NCBI GenBank assembly: GCA_902779305.1
Contig: CACZBD010000019.1
Coordinates: 1-64,000, forward strand
Origin: an uncultured Lachnospiraceae bacterium
GTDB taxonomy: Bacteria > Bacillota > Clostridia > Lachnospirales > Lachnospiraceae
DNA: 64,000 bases
Reading direction: 5' to 3'
Positions 53,516 through 63,041 of the stretch are shown here, in pieces (the first letter of the stretch is position 1; the number at the start of each line of letters is the position of its first letter). Under the pieces are notes generated by a model, which worked only from the letters and a program-made list of their open reading frames with translations, had not been told where the DNA came from and searched no databases. Position numbers and translations under genes: made by a program.

Positions 53516-53788
53516 CTACAGCCTGTGCATCTGATCGAAGATCTCTTCTCTCTGGCAGCGGATGATCACACCGATCTCCTCGCCGATCTGCGCCAGTTCG
53601 CTCGCAATATCCGTAAACGGCTTGTCTGTTTTGTCCATATCCACGATCATCATCATGTTAAAATAGCCCTGCACGATGGTCTGTGAAATATCCTCGATAT
53701 TGATCCGGTTGTTTGCAAGGTAGGTGCATACCTTGGCCATGATCCCGACCGTATCCTTTCCAACAACGGTAATGACTGATTTCTGCAT
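53516..53788 (-). CDS. UPF0237 ACT-domain protein
   Basis: The 90-residue protein has an ACT domain (QKSVITVVGKDTVGIMAKV, IEDISQTIVQGYFNMMMIVD), as in the N-terminal half of GcvR. It probably binds a small ligand and regulates or assists its UPF0210 partner, which starts about 64 bases downstream. The ATG at 53788 has TAGGAGGA. Confidence 0.9.
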   Translation of the reverse strand: MQKSVITVVGKDTVGIMAKVCTYLANNRINIEDISQTIVQGYFNMMMIVDMDKTDKPFTDIASELAQIGEEIGVIIRCQREEIFDQMHRL

Positions 53789-53833
53789 ATTTCCTCCTAC
53801 TGTACCCAAAAAATATATTTAAATTTTTGTGCG

Positions 53834-55351
53834 CTATCTGTAACTTCCGTGGGTTTTCCGGAATTCTTCTTTTGCATGATACATGGTGCGATCCGCCTCC
53901 GAAAAGGCGCGCTCGATCGTAGTGTCTTCCGGCCTGCTGTCTGCCATGCCGGCAGAAATCGAATAGCGTTCCCATTCCGGTACATCTTCTTTGGCATATG
54001 CCTTTTCAAAGGTTTCATTCAGCCGGCGGAACAACTCGGAGCGGTTTTCAAAATCCGTATTCTGCAAAACAGCGACAAACTCGTCGCCGCCGACACGGTA
54101 TACCGGCGAATGCGAGAATACTTTGCAGATCAGTTGGCAGCAACCGCGCAGATATTTGTCGCCCGCATCATGCCCGTATGCATCGTTGATGTATTTCAGG
54201 TTGTTGGCGTCCATCATGACAATACTGAAAGAAGACGGCTGCGTTGCGATCTTCTGCGCAAATTCTCCGGCGAACCGGTCAAAAGCAGCTTTGCTGCCGA
54301 CTCCTGTCAAAGCATCCCTGAATGCGACCTGACTGATCTGTCCGATCTCCTCCTCGCGTTCATAAAGATCATTCTCGGCCTGTGTCAGATCTTCTTCGAG
54401 CTGTTTCGTGATCCGTGTGTTTTTCTCGGAGCGGATCAGAATGAACAGCTGCACGCCAATGATCAGGATCGCCGCCGCGATGATCAGGAAAAGGGAATTC
54501 TTCAGATGATCGAAAGCAGGCGTCGCATCCGTGACTGATAAGCAGAACCAGTCGTCTGCAACGGTCGTCGTATAAACGATGTATTCGGATCCCTCATAGT
54601 CAAGGGAAAAGAAATTCTCATTGGTGGAGCGCATCTTATCAACGATCGCTGTGCCAAGGCCTGCACTCCCGCTGAAATAATCCTTTCCGACTTCTTCTTT
54701 GTCGGAATGCGCGATCACATGGTATCTGCGGTCTAGCAGCACGACTTTGCAGTCTCCCTGCGCCGCCAGTTCCTCCGCGATTTCCTGCAGCCGCTGAATG
54801 GAAAAATCCATCGCAACAACGCTTTTTCCATCGCACAGGGTTTTGCCCAGCGAGATCATGACCGTCCCTGTTTCGGCATCTATATAGGGATCCACAATGG
54901 CAACTCTTCCGATGCTTGCCCGTGCATCCACATACCAGGGTCTTTCCGTCGCTTCATACCCCTCCTCCGGCACCCAGTCCGTACCGTCCAGATATTGGCC
55001 GTTGATATATCCGTAGAGCCCGTCGCAGTTTTTGGATGTGATATTCATGATCGCAAAAGACTGGTTGACCAGGTAATCACGGATCTCCTGCCGGGAGCGG
55101 TCGTCACGGATCATGTTATCGAGGCTGTAGCCCGCAAGTCTTAAGATGTCCACACCTGTCGAGAGATATTTATCGATCTGCTCTGCCGAAGATTCGGCAT
55201 TCAGTTCGCTGATCTTAACGATCCTTTCTCTGGTCTCTGTCAAAAGACGGGCATAATAAATCAGGATCACCCCGATAAAGAGCAGGACGATGAACGACGT
55301 AAAAAGCATGGTCTGTACATAATAGGATCCTGTTTTTCTGTGCGGTTTCAT
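53834..55351 (-). CDS. Membrane diguanylate cyclase with extracytoplasmic dCache-type sensor
   Basis: The 505-residue protein has a membrane helix (about 14-34), an extracellular Cache-like sensor (about 40-280; ERPWYVDARASIGRVAIVDPYID, GTVMISLGKTL), a second helix (about 284-305), a coiled coil (about 310-345) and a GGDEF domain with intact RVGGDEFVAVL (about 420). It should make cyclic di-GMP from two GTP. The inhibitory RxxD site before GGDEF is missing (FSHS). The binding-protein gene stops 18 bases upstream, so both are probably one sensing unit. Confidence 0.9.
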   Translation of the reverse strand: MKPHRKTGSYYVQTMLFTSFIVLLFIGVILIYYARLLTETRERIVKISELNAESSAEQIDKYLSTGVDILRLAGYSLDNMIRDDRSRQEIRDYLVNQSFAIMNITSKNCDGLYGYINGQYLDGTDWVPEEGYEATERPWYVDARASIGRVAIVDPYIDAETGTVMISLGKTLCDGKSVVAMDFSIQRLQEIAEELAAQGDCKVVLLDRRYHVIAHSDKEEVGKDYFSGSAGLGTAIVDKMRSTNENFFSLDYEGSEYIVYTTTVADDWFCLSVTDATPAFDHLKNSLFLIIAAAILIIGVQLFILIRSEKNTRITKQLEEDLTQAENDLYEREEEIGQISQVAFRDALTGVGSKAAFDRFAGEFAQKIATQPSSFSIVMMDANNLKYINDAYGHDAGDKYLRGCCQLICKVFSHSPVYRVGGDEFVAVLQNTDFENRSELFRRLNETFEKAYAKEDVPEWERYSISAGMADSRPEDTTIERAFSEADRTMYHAKEEFRKTHGSYR

Positions 55352-55369
55352 CTCTTGTTCCGTTCCCGT

Positions 55370-56179
55370 CTATTTTACGATCGTAATGTCATTGCCAAAC
55401 CACTTAACGGAGATCTCGCCAAGTGTTCCGTCAGCCTTCATCTCGCTTACGGTCTCCTGCACCTTGTCCCGCAACGCCTGATCTTTCTTCCGGAATCCGA
55501 TGGCCAAACTCTCTTCGCCGAAACTGTCCGGCAGAACAAAGAACCGGTCCTCGCTTCTGGCAATATAGTAGTAGGCTGCAACGGAATCGATGAGACCTGC
55601 ATCCAGCCTGCCCTCCGTCAGGTCATGAAGCATCTGTATGTTATCGGGATATTCCACCATCGTGATCTCCGCGAATAAGGAAGAATCCTTCAGTGCCTCC
55701 TGCGCCGTCGAGCCGGACTGCACGCCGACAAACCTGCCCGCCAGATCCGATACGCTCTTGGCACTGCTGCTTTCATGCACCATGAAGATCAATTCATTCC
55801 GCATGTACGGCTCGGAAAGGTTCATGGCTTCTGCACGCTCCTGCGTTACCGACAGTGCGTTCCAGATGCAGTCGATGGTGCCGTTATTGAGTTCGTTTTC
55901 TTTTTCCTCCCAGTCGATCGGATGCTTAACAAGCGAGACGCCCAATCTGTTGCATACTTCCTGTGCCACGTCCAGATCAAAACCCACGAGTTCCCCATTT
56001 TCATCCGTGAACCCCATGGGCGGGTAATTTGCATCAAGTCCAAGAACAAATTCTTTTTTGTCGAGCACTTTCTGCAGGGAATCATCTGTTTGCACGCTGT
56101 CAGCTTTACAGCCGGCAAACATTACAAGCGCTGCAGAAAGCAGGACCGGCAGGGTCCTTCTGATCAAGTGTTTATTCAT
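55370..56179 (-). CDS. Amino-acid-type solute-binding lipoprotein (family 3)
   Basis: The 269-residue protein has a lipobox MFAGC (Cys24) and a family-3 solute-binding domain: FVLGLDANYPPMGFTDENG, LVGFDLDVAQEVCNRLGV, GTIDCIWNALSVTQER and VGVQSGSTAQEAL. It likely binds a polar amino acid outside the cell. No permease or ATPase gene is adjacent. Instead a diguanylate cyclase follows immediately, so it may serve as a sensor rather than a transporter part. Confidence 0.88.
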   Translation of the reverse strand: MNKHLIRRTLPVLLSAALVMFAGCKADSVQTDDSLQKVLDKKEFVLGLDANYPPMGFTDENGELVGFDLDVAQEVCNRLGVSLVKHPIDWEEKENELNNGTIDCIWNALSVTQERAEAMNLSEPYMRNELIFMVHESSSAKSVSDLAGRFVGVQSGSTAQEALKDSSLFAEITMVEYPDNIQMLHDLTEGRLDAGLIDSVAAYYYIARSEDRFFVLPDSFGEESLAIGFRKKDQALRDKVQETVSEMKADGTLGEISVKWFGNDITIVK

Positions 56180-56198
56180 CTTCCGAAACCTTACATTA

Positions 56199-56996
56199 CT
56201 AGACCGCGATCAGCTGCATCGGCTCATGGCGCGGCGCGATCCGGATCTTAAAATCATCCGGCTGGTAAACATTATCATCCATCAGGATCTCTAAGCGTAC
56301 CGTCTCATAAGCTAATTCCGCAAGATTGTTCTCGGCGCTTAAATGTCCCAGGATCACCGACTTTAAATTGTCATGGAGCAGTTTACATAATAACTGTCCG
56401 GACAATTCGTTGGAAAGATGGCCTCTGTCGCCTAAGATTCTGCATTTTAACGGATAAGGATACTTTCCGACCTGGAGCATATGCACATCATGATTGGCTT
56501 CCAAAAGCAGCGCATCAACCCCGGAGAAATTCTCCACGATATAATCGTCATAGATCCCGAGGTCCGTCACGATCCCTGCCTTACGCCCTCCATGTTCGAT
56601 CCGGTAAGCCACCGGCTCATTGGCATCGTGTGACACGGAAACCGGGTGAATACAGAGGTCCTCGATCATGAACGGCTCATCCGCTCTGATCTCACGAAAC
56701 AGTCCTTCCGGGATCTCGCCGATATATTTCGACTGCAGGATCCCTTCGATCGTACCCCTTGTCGCGTACATCGGCAAGCCGTATTTTCTTGCGAGCACAC
56801 CGACCGAAGCGATGTGATCGGAATGTTCGTGCGTGATCAGCAGCCCGTCCATTTCGGAAGTCTTCAGGCCGATCCCGTTCAGTCCGGCCTCGATCCGCTT
56901 CCCGCTGATGCCCGCATCGACGATCAGGTGGGTATTATCGGATCCCACATAAATACAATTGCCGCTGCTTCCGCTTGCAATGCTGCATAGTTCCAT
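56199..56996 (-). CDS. Metallo-beta-lactamase-fold hydrolase, WalJ/YycJ-like
   Basis: The 265-residue protein has the metal motif LLITHEHSDHIASVG (about 50-65), with more ligands in VSVSHDANEP, LLLEANHD and VILGHLSAENN. The opening LCSIASGSSGNCIYVGSD is typical of the YycJ group, which is linked to cell-wall homeostasis and possibly acts as a nuclease. No walRK genes are adjacent. Confidence 0.85.
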   Translation of the reverse strand: MELCSIASGSSGNCIYVGSDNTHLIVDAGISGKRIEAGLNGIGLKTSEMDGLLITHEHSDHIASVGVLARKYGLPMYATRGTIEGILQSKYIGEIPEGLFREIRADEPFMIEDLCIHPVSVSHDANEPVAYRIEHGGRKAGIVTDLGIYDDYIVENFSGVDALLLEANHDVHMLQVGKYPYPLKCRILGDRGHLSNELSGQLLCKLLHDNLKSVILGHLSAENNLAELAYETVRLEILMDDNVYQPDDFKIRIAPRHEPMQLIAV

Positions 56997-57084
56997 TTCA
57001 GTTTCTCCCCTCTTTCATTTTACTCCACTCATCAATAGGCGATCCCATCATCCGCTCACGAAGCTTAAACGGGTACAGGAATTC

Positions 57085-59289
57085 TCACGGTTTCCACCGG
57101 ATCTCCAGGTTGTCTCCCGTCTTCAGCACTTCCGTATACTGGGCGTTCTTCCCGTTCAACAGTGTCTCGACACTCTTGCCCTGCGGTTTGCTTAAGTCAA
57201 AATCAATATAATCGAATACATCGACAAAGATATACGAATCCTTCCCGGTAAGGTGTACGACAGAGCCGTTCACCAGCACGTCGACCCCGCCTTCTCCGGC
57301 AGGTTTTGTTTCTGCTTCGTTTCTGTTTTCGGCATTTTCCGGTTCCGAAGCGGCTTCTGTCTTCTCTGCTTCGTGTTCTTCGGTCACCGTATCTTCCGGT
57401 TCGTCATCCCCGTGTCCTTCAAGATCCCGGGCTTCCTCAGCATCGTCTTCCCCGTAATACGCTTCTTCCGGATATGCTTCCTCCTGCGCATCCGATGCTT
57501 CCTGATCTTTCTCCACATCCGAAAGCTTCAGTTCTTCCATCGTCCAGATCACCGCAAAATTATCATACACAAACGTATCCAGACCGGCGCGTTTGTTATT
57601 GACGTAGATGTTCATGTCCTTCTTTAAGATCACATCCATGAAATCCGCGATCTGCTTGACGGTGTAGTAATTGCACATCTCGACCTTATCGCCCTCTTTG
57701 AGCGAATAGAATTCCGACTGCAGATTGCCGTTAACAAGCGCAAACTTCGGGAGCAGGACCTTTTGATCATTCACGATGACCGTGATCGTGGAATCGTATT
57801 CCGGAAGCTGTTTGATGTCGCAGGACGCATCCTCTCCCGCCGTCGATTCTTTGACCGTGATCTTATCGCCGGCCACGATCGGCGCATTGATGCTGACCTC
57901 CTTGCCGCCGACTTTGATCACCGCCGGTTCTCCGAGTGTTCCCCTGACCATATGCTGCTTGCCGTTTACCGTAAAGTGCAGCTCCTTCCCGCGTTTCGGG
58001 AACAGGCCGTCATTGGGGAAGCCCGCCTGCAGAGCCGCATCCGCAACAGTCAGATGGCCGTTGTCGTAAAGTTTGATCCGCTCACCGTTAAAGTGCACGA
58101 AGATAAAGTTATTGCTCTGGTCATAGAAATTGAGACAGATTCCGATCGGTGTCACAAACAGGGAATCCTGTTTCGCGCTCTCAAACTGCAGATCGATCTC
58201 TTTGAGGGCCTCCGATCCGCGCAGCGCCACACGTTCTTCCGGAATACCGAGGCTGCCTGCCAGATGCTTGGTAAATCCCTTGATCTTGCCGCCACCGCCG
58301 ACCACAAACACGGCGCTGACGGATTTACCGCCGTTCAGTTCCTTGATCTTATCGGCGATTTCCTGGGTCATCTCCTGCATGATCCCTTCCACGGATTTTA
58401 ATACATCCGCAGGCTTGATCTGCTGCGTCAGACCCATAATGTCTTTATACTTGATCATCGCCTGGTTTCCGGACGCGATCTTGATCTTTTCCGCTTCGAT
58501 ATAATCCACCAGACATGCCTGGGCGATGGCATCCGTAAACTCATCTCCCGCGCTCGGGATCATGCCGTAGGCAACGATACTGCCGTCCTTTGTGACTGAA
58601 ATATCACTGGTTCCCGCACCCACATCCACAAGCGCGATATTCAGCATTCTGTACATGACCGGCACCGCGGCATGCATGGCAGCGATCGGCTCGAGCGTCA
58701 GATTGGCGACGGTCAGATCCGCCATTTCCACGGCCCTGTACAGTCCGTCCACGACCTCGTCGGGCAAAAACGTTGCGATCAGTTCCACCCCGATCTTTTT
58801 GGCTTTATGCTTTTCCAGGGAAGTGATCGGATAATCGTTCAGGAAATATTTCACAACCGTATAACCGACGGTATAGAACTTCATATCCAGATCGTTCTGT
58901 TCCTGAAATTCCTCGTATGCCTTTTCAAGTCCGAGCATTTCCAGTGTATAAATATGTTCCGCATCCACAACGGTATCGGTTTCAAAGACAAGTTCCGCGC
59001 TCGTCGTGAGTGTTTTTAAGACACGGCCTGCCGCCGCGATACAGACCTCGTTCAGTTCCCTGCCGACCTTTTTCTCAAGCGCCTTCTTCACGGAACGGAT
59101 CGTCACGGAAACCTGTTCGATATCATGGATCTGTCCGTCGAGCATGGAACGGGTCTGATGCTCCTCCACCTGCTGGGCCATCACATGAAAAACTTCGCCC
59201 GTCTTATAACCGACCGTCCCGACAACGCTTCTTGTGCCGATATCCAAACCGAATACGATCTGTCCCGGATTTTTCTTCTTCTCTGCCAC
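57085..59289 (-). CDS. FtsA-like actin-fold ATPase with long C-terminal extension
   Basis: The 734-residue protein has an actin-like ATPase core (about 10-380) with phosphate-1 VFGLDIGTRSVVG, phosphate-2 LVDVGAGTSDIS and adenosine loop VVGGGGKIKGF. FtsA is usually about 420 residues. Here some 350 extra residues follow, with beta-rich parts, a Glu-rich linker (about 600-660) and a final small domain ending NLEIRWKP. No FtsA membrane-binding helix is seen. Role in division or envelope assembly is inferred. The GTG at 59289, behind GGGAG, is preferred to the TTG at 59304. Confidence 0.8.
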   Translation of the reverse strand: MAEKKKNPGQIVFGLDIGTRSVVGTVGYKTGEVFHVMAQQVEEHQTRSMLDGQIHDIEQVSVTIRSVKKALEKKVGRELNEVCIAAAGRVLKTLTTSAELVFETDTVVDAEHIYTLEMLGLEKAYEEFQEQNDLDMKFYTVGYTVVKYFLNDYPITSLEKHKAKKIGVELIATFLPDEVVDGLYRAVEMADLTVANLTLEPIAAMHAAVPVMYRMLNIALVDVGAGTSDISVTKDGSIVAYGMIPSAGDEFTDAIAQACLVDYIEAEKIKIASGNQAMIKYKDIMGLTQQIKPADVLKSVEGIMQEMTQEIADKIKELNGGKSVSAVFVVGGGGKIKGFTKHLAGSLGIPEERVALRGSEALKEIDLQFESAKQDSLFVTPIGICLNFYDQSNNFIFVHFNGERIKLYDNGHLTVADAALQAGFPNDGLFPKRGKELHFTVNGKQHMVRGTLGEPAVIKVGGKEVSINAPIVAGDKITVKESTAGEDASCDIKQLPEYDSTITVIVNDQKVLLPKFALVNGNLQSEFYSLKEGDKVEMCNYYTVKQIADFMDVILKKDMNIYVNNKRAGLDTFVYDNFAVIWTMEELKLSDVEKDQEASDAQEEAYPEEAYYGEDDAEEARDLEGHGDDEPEDTVTEEHEAEKTEAASEPENAENRNEAETKPAGEGGVDVLVNGSVVHLTGKDSYIFVDVFDYIDFDLSKPQGKSVETLLNGKNAQYTEVLKTGDNLEIRWKP

Positions 59290-59314
59290 TTCCCGTTCTC
59301 CCAAGTATAGAAAG

Positions 59315-59899
59315 TTATGTTAACAACTTATCGATCTGCCTGTATACTTCTTCCACATCCGCATCATTCCTGATGATACGGTCCGCTTTCTTCGCAAATG
59401 CCCTGTAGTCAAGCTGCCGGCTCATGATGGAAAGCGCTTTTCCTCTCGAATAGCCGCGATCCTTCATCAGTCTTTTGATGCGCTCTTTCTTCGGTGCATA
59501 GATATACCAGACCTCATCAAGGATCTCATCACAGCCGGATTCAAACATGAGCGCCGCTTCAAAAAAGAAATACTCATAGCCTTCCTGCTGTGCCTTCAGT
59601 GCTTCCTGTTCTGCCGCTTCTTTGACGACAGGATGCACGATCGCATTGACCTTTGCCGTCATCCTGGGATCCATAAAAGTCATGGCGCCCATGATCTTCT
59701 TATCGATCCGGCCGTCCTCTGACAGAATGCCGTCACCGAGCAGACTGATCAGCTTCCCGTAGCAAGGGCCGCCTTTGTCTTCCAGTTCCCAGGCCAGAAT
59801 GTCCGCCTGCAGGATTTTGCAATGGCAGCGCTTTTGCAGATAATCCGTTATGATTGATTTTCCGGCACCGATGCCGCCCGTGATCCCGATCCTTTTCAT
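59315..59899 (-). CDS. coaE: Dephospho-CoA kinase
   Basis: The 194-residue kinase carries out the last step of coenzyme A synthesis. The P-loop is GITGGIGAGKSIITDYL, and the substrate region is FFFEAALMFESG. It lies just after polA, a common neighbourhood. Confidence 0.94.
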   Translation of the reverse strand: MKRIGITGGIGAGKSIITDYLQKRCHCKILQADILAWELEDKGGPCYGKLISLLGDGILSEDGRIDKKIMGAMTFMDPRMTAKVNAIVHPVVKEAAEQEALKAQQEGYEYFFFEAALMFESGCDEILDEVWYIYAPKKERIKRLMKDRGYSRGKALSIMSRQLDYRAFAKKADRIIRNDADVEEVYRQIDKLLT

Positions 59900-59935
59900 G
59901 ATATTATGTAAACTATTATATTTTGTTTCCGGATC

Positions 59936-62587
59936 CTATTTTGCCGCGTACCAGTTTTCTCCGTCATGCATGTCCACTTCCAGCGTGACGGCAAGCTTGG
60001 CAGCACCTGTCATTTCTTCCGACAGGATCTTATGGACCGCGTCGAGTTCATCCGGATACGTCTCGATCAGCAGTTCATCATGCACCTGCAGGATCATCTT
60101 CGAACGAAGTCCTTCGTCATCCAGCCGTTTCATGACACGGATCATGGCGATCTTCATGATGTCCGCGGCACTTCCCTGGATCGGCGCATTCATGGCCACA
60201 CGTTCTCCGAACGAACGCTGCATGAATACGTTGGATCTCAGTTCCGGGATCGGACGTCTTCTGCCGTACATGGTGACCGCATACCCGTCTCTTTTCGCAT
60301 CCGCAACAAGTCTGTCGACAAAGGCTTTGACCTGCGGATAGGTTTCAAAATACCGTTCGATATATTCCGCCGCTTCCGCCTTGGAAATACTTAAGTCCTG
60401 AGACAGTCCGAAAGAACTGATCCCGTATATGATACCGAAATTCACAGCCTTTGCATTGCGTCTGAGCTGCGGCGTTACCTCATCAAGCGGCACGTGGAAC
60501 ACTTCGGAAGCCGTGATCGCATGGATATCGTCGGCGCGTCTGTAGGCTTCGATCAGTTTCTCATCCCCGGACATATGCGCCATGATCCGCAGTTCGATCT
60601 GGGAATAATCCGCATCCACAAAGACACAGCCCTCACGCGGCACAAATGCCTTCCGGATCAGTCTTCCCTCTTCCATACGGATCGGGATATTCTGCAGATT
60701 CGGATCCGCGGAACTGATGCGTCCCGTCGCCGTGATCGTCTGGTGGAATGTCGACCGGATCCGCTCATCCTCATCGATGTAGGCCGTCAGTCCTTCCGCA
60801 TAGGTGGAACGCAGTTTGGAGATCGTCCGATAGCGCAGGATGTGCTGCACGAAAGGATGCTCCACCGCAAGTTTTTCCAGAACATCCGCTGCGGTGGAAT
60901 ACCCGGTCTTGGTCTTCTTACCGCCGCTCAGTCCCATCTTCTCAAACAGGATCTCGCCAAGCTGTTTGGGCGAGTTGATATTGAATTCCTCACCGGCCTC
61001 ATCATAGATCGTCTTTTCGAGCGCCGTCAGTTCTTCCTGCAGTTTTTCCGAATATGCGCGCAACTCACTGCTCCTGACCAGCACTCCTTCCGCTTCCATC
61101 CGGCATAAGCAGACACAGAGCGGCATTTCGATCTCCGTAAACAGGTTCATCATGCCCTGTTCCTGCAATTTTTCATAGAGTACCGGCTTTGTCAGAAAGC
61201 AGACACGCGACAGATCGCAGGCATAGTCCCTGACCTGATCCGGCTGCGTCTTAAGCACCTCCGAAAGAGCGGTTTTGCCGAAACGTTCCTTCTCGCCGCT
61301 GATCATCATGGACAGATGCTCATTTGCAATGTCCTCCACATCATAATCGCTCTTGAGCGGATTCAAAAGATAAGCCGCGATCTTACAGTCAAACAGGTGC
61401 TTTTTCGCTTCTTCCATCGACAGGATGCCAAAGATGCGCATCTGCTCCTTCAGGCCGAATGTGGCAGCATCAAGATCACCGGAGCGGGTGAGTAGCTTAA
61501 ACAGATGATCGCACAGATATTCCTGTGTCAGAAATCCCTGCACGGGAAGAAAATACGCTTTTGTTTCCGAGGCGCAAAGTGTCACGCCAAGAACCGATCT
61601 TCCTTCCGTAAGCAGCAGAAAAGAAAACCGTTTCACAGCGCCAAATTCCGTAAAGAGGGTTTCCGCTTCACTCAGATCCTCTACCGTAAAGTAATCCGCA
61701 GTAACCTCTTCGGACGGCTTATTTTCAAACCTTGAAAACATGTTTTTAAAGCCGAGTCTTTTTACGATCTTATAGGCTTCATCCGTGTAAAGATCCGCTA
61801 TGGCCAGATCCTTCATTGCCACTTCGACCGGTGCATCCGTATCGATCGTAGCAAGTTTTTTGGATAGTTCGGCAAGATCAAAGTGCTCGGTCAGTGTTGC
61901 TTTTACAGCTGCTTTTGTGATCTCTTCCACATGTTCTTTCAGATTTTCGATCGTGCCGTATTCCTGTACGAGCGCCGTAGCTGTCTTTTCGCCGATCTTC
62001 GGAACGCCCGGAATGTTGTCGGAAGAATCTCCCATCAGCGCTTTTAACTCGATCACCTGCAGCGGCGTGATCCCGTAACGGTCGATCACATCCTGTGTAT
62101 TGTAATCTTCCACTTCGGTCTTGCCGCCCTTGGTCTTGGGAATACGGATCCGGATATGATCCGTAGCGATCTGCAGAAGGTCACGGTCTCCGGACACCAG
62201 AGAAACATCGATGTTCTCTGCCTCGGCGCGTTTTGCAAGCGTCCCGAGCAGGTCGTCCGCCTCATATCCTTCCAGCGTCACCACGCGGATATTCATGGCC
62301 GCAAGCAGTTCCCTGAGAACAGGCATCTGCTCTTTCAGTTCACTCGGCATCGGTTTGCGCGTTCCCTTGTAGGCATCATACATCTTATGCCTGAACGTAG
62401 GCGCATGCAGATCAAAAGCCACAGCCAGATACTGCGGCTCTTCTTCGCTTAAGATCTTAAACAGGATATTGAGGAATCCGTAGATCGCGTTGGTATGTTC
62501 GCCAAGCGCGTTCGTCAGATCCGGCAACCCGTAAAACGCTCTGTTCGCTATGCTGTTTCCGTCGATCAGTACTAATTTCTCACGCAT
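59936..62587 (-). CDS. polA: DNA polymerase I
   Basis: The 883-residue protein has an N-terminal 5'-3' exonuclease (about 1-290; LVLIDGNSIANRAFYG, SGDRDLLQIA, ALMGDSSDNIPGVPKIG). A middle domain follows in which the proofreading acidic residues are not evident, as in many Firmicutes. The C-terminal polymerase (about 470-883) has VDADYSQIELRIMAHMSGD, KAVNFGIIYG and LQVHDELLIE. It repairs DNA and removes RNA primers. The start MREKLV at 62587 is where the exonuclease fold begins, although its ribosome binding site is weak. Confidence 0.95.
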   Translation of the reverse strand: MREKLVLIDGNSIANRAFYGLPDLTNALGEHTNAIYGFLNILFKILSEEEPQYLAVAFDLHAPTFRHKMYDAYKGTRKPMPSELKEQMPVLRELLAAMNIRVVTLEGYEADDLLGTLAKRAEAENIDVSLVSGDRDLLQIATDHIRIRIPKTKGGKTEVEDYNTQDVIDRYGITPLQVIELKALMGDSSDNIPGVPKIGEKTATALVQEYGTIENLKEHVEEITKAAVKATLTEHFDLAELSKKLATIDTDAPVEVAMKDLAIADLYTDEAYKIVKRLGFKNMFSRFENKPSEEVTADYFTVEDLSEAETLFTEFGAVKRFSFLLLTEGRSVLGVTLCASETKAYFLPVQGFLTQEYLCDHLFKLLTRSGDLDAATFGLKEQMRIFGILSMEEAKKHLFDCKIAAYLLNPLKSDYDVEDIANEHLSMMISGEKERFGKTALSEVLKTQPDQVRDYACDLSRVCFLTKPVLYEKLQEQGMMNLFTEIEMPLCVCLCRMEAEGVLVRSSELRAYSEKLQEELTALEKTIYDEAGEEFNINSPKQLGEILFEKMGLSGGKKTKTGYSTAADVLEKLAVEHPFVQHILRYRTISKLRSTYAEGLTAYIDEDERIRSTFHQTITATGRISSADPNLQNIPIRMEEGRLIRKAFVPREGCVFVDADYSQIELRIMAHMSGDEKLIEAYRRADDIHAITASEVFHVPLDEVTPQLRRNAKAVNFGIIYGISSFGLSQDLSISKAEAAEYIERYFETYPQVKAFVDRLVADAKRDGYAVTMYGRRRPIPELRSNVFMQRSFGERVAMNAPIQGSAADIMKIAMIRVMKRLDDEGLRSKMILQVHDELLIETYPDELDAVHKILSEEMTGAAKLAVTLEVDMHDGENWYAAK

Positions 62588-62631
62588 GTTCTTAATCCGG
62601 TCTAAAATTAAAAGGACCTTGCCCGTCGGGA

Positions 62632-62961
62632 TCACAGATAATACAGATACAGGTACATCATCTCCAGCGCGACCATAAGACCTGCTACCGTCAGGATGAG
62701 CCTTCTGACAACCGCGCCGCGGTTATGCCACCTGATGTACTGTTCCGTTAAGCTGATCTTCTCCTTCAGTTCGGAATGCAGATCAAAAGAAGTCCCGTCT
62801 TCCAGGCGGGCCAGCGCTTCTTTTAACAGGAAACTGGTCTCCATCTCATCAAAGCAGGTCTTGCACGTATTGATATGCCAGAGAAAGGCCTCCAGCGCAT
62901 CCCCGGTCAGCCTGTCATCGACAAAGTCCTGTATATATTGTTCGCTTTCCTGACAAGTCAT
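62632..62961 (-). CDS. Zinc-finger anti-sigma-like membrane protein
   Basis: The 109-residue protein has a zinc-binding anti-sigma (ZAS/zf-HC2) start with HINTCKTC (H-x3-C-x2-C, about 29-36) and one C-terminal membrane helix (about 87-107). Such proteins hold an ECF sigma factor at the membrane, but no sigma gene adjoins it in this window. It is 44 bases upstream of polA. Confidence 0.75.
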   Translation of the reverse strand: MTCQESEQYIQDFVDDRLTGDALEAFLWHINTCKTCFDEMETSFLLKEALARLEDGTSFDLHSELKEKISLTEQYIRWHNRGAVVRRLILTVAGLMVALEMMYLYLYYL

Positions 62962-62977
62962 AAAATCCCTCTCATAT

Positions 62978-63007
62978 ACTATACACTAAATGTTGTGCCT
63001 GCACAAC
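62978..63007 (-). promoter_or_regulatory. Promoter with overlapping palindrome before the anti-sigma-like gene
   Basis: TTGTGC (63006-63001), 17 bp, TATAGT (62983-62978). The -35 is part of a palindrome GTTGTGC-CT-GCACAAC (62992-63007), which could bind a regulator. Confidence 0.45.
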
Positions 63008-63041
63008 GAAAAAGTACCAGCATTTGCTGTTCATTCCTTCA

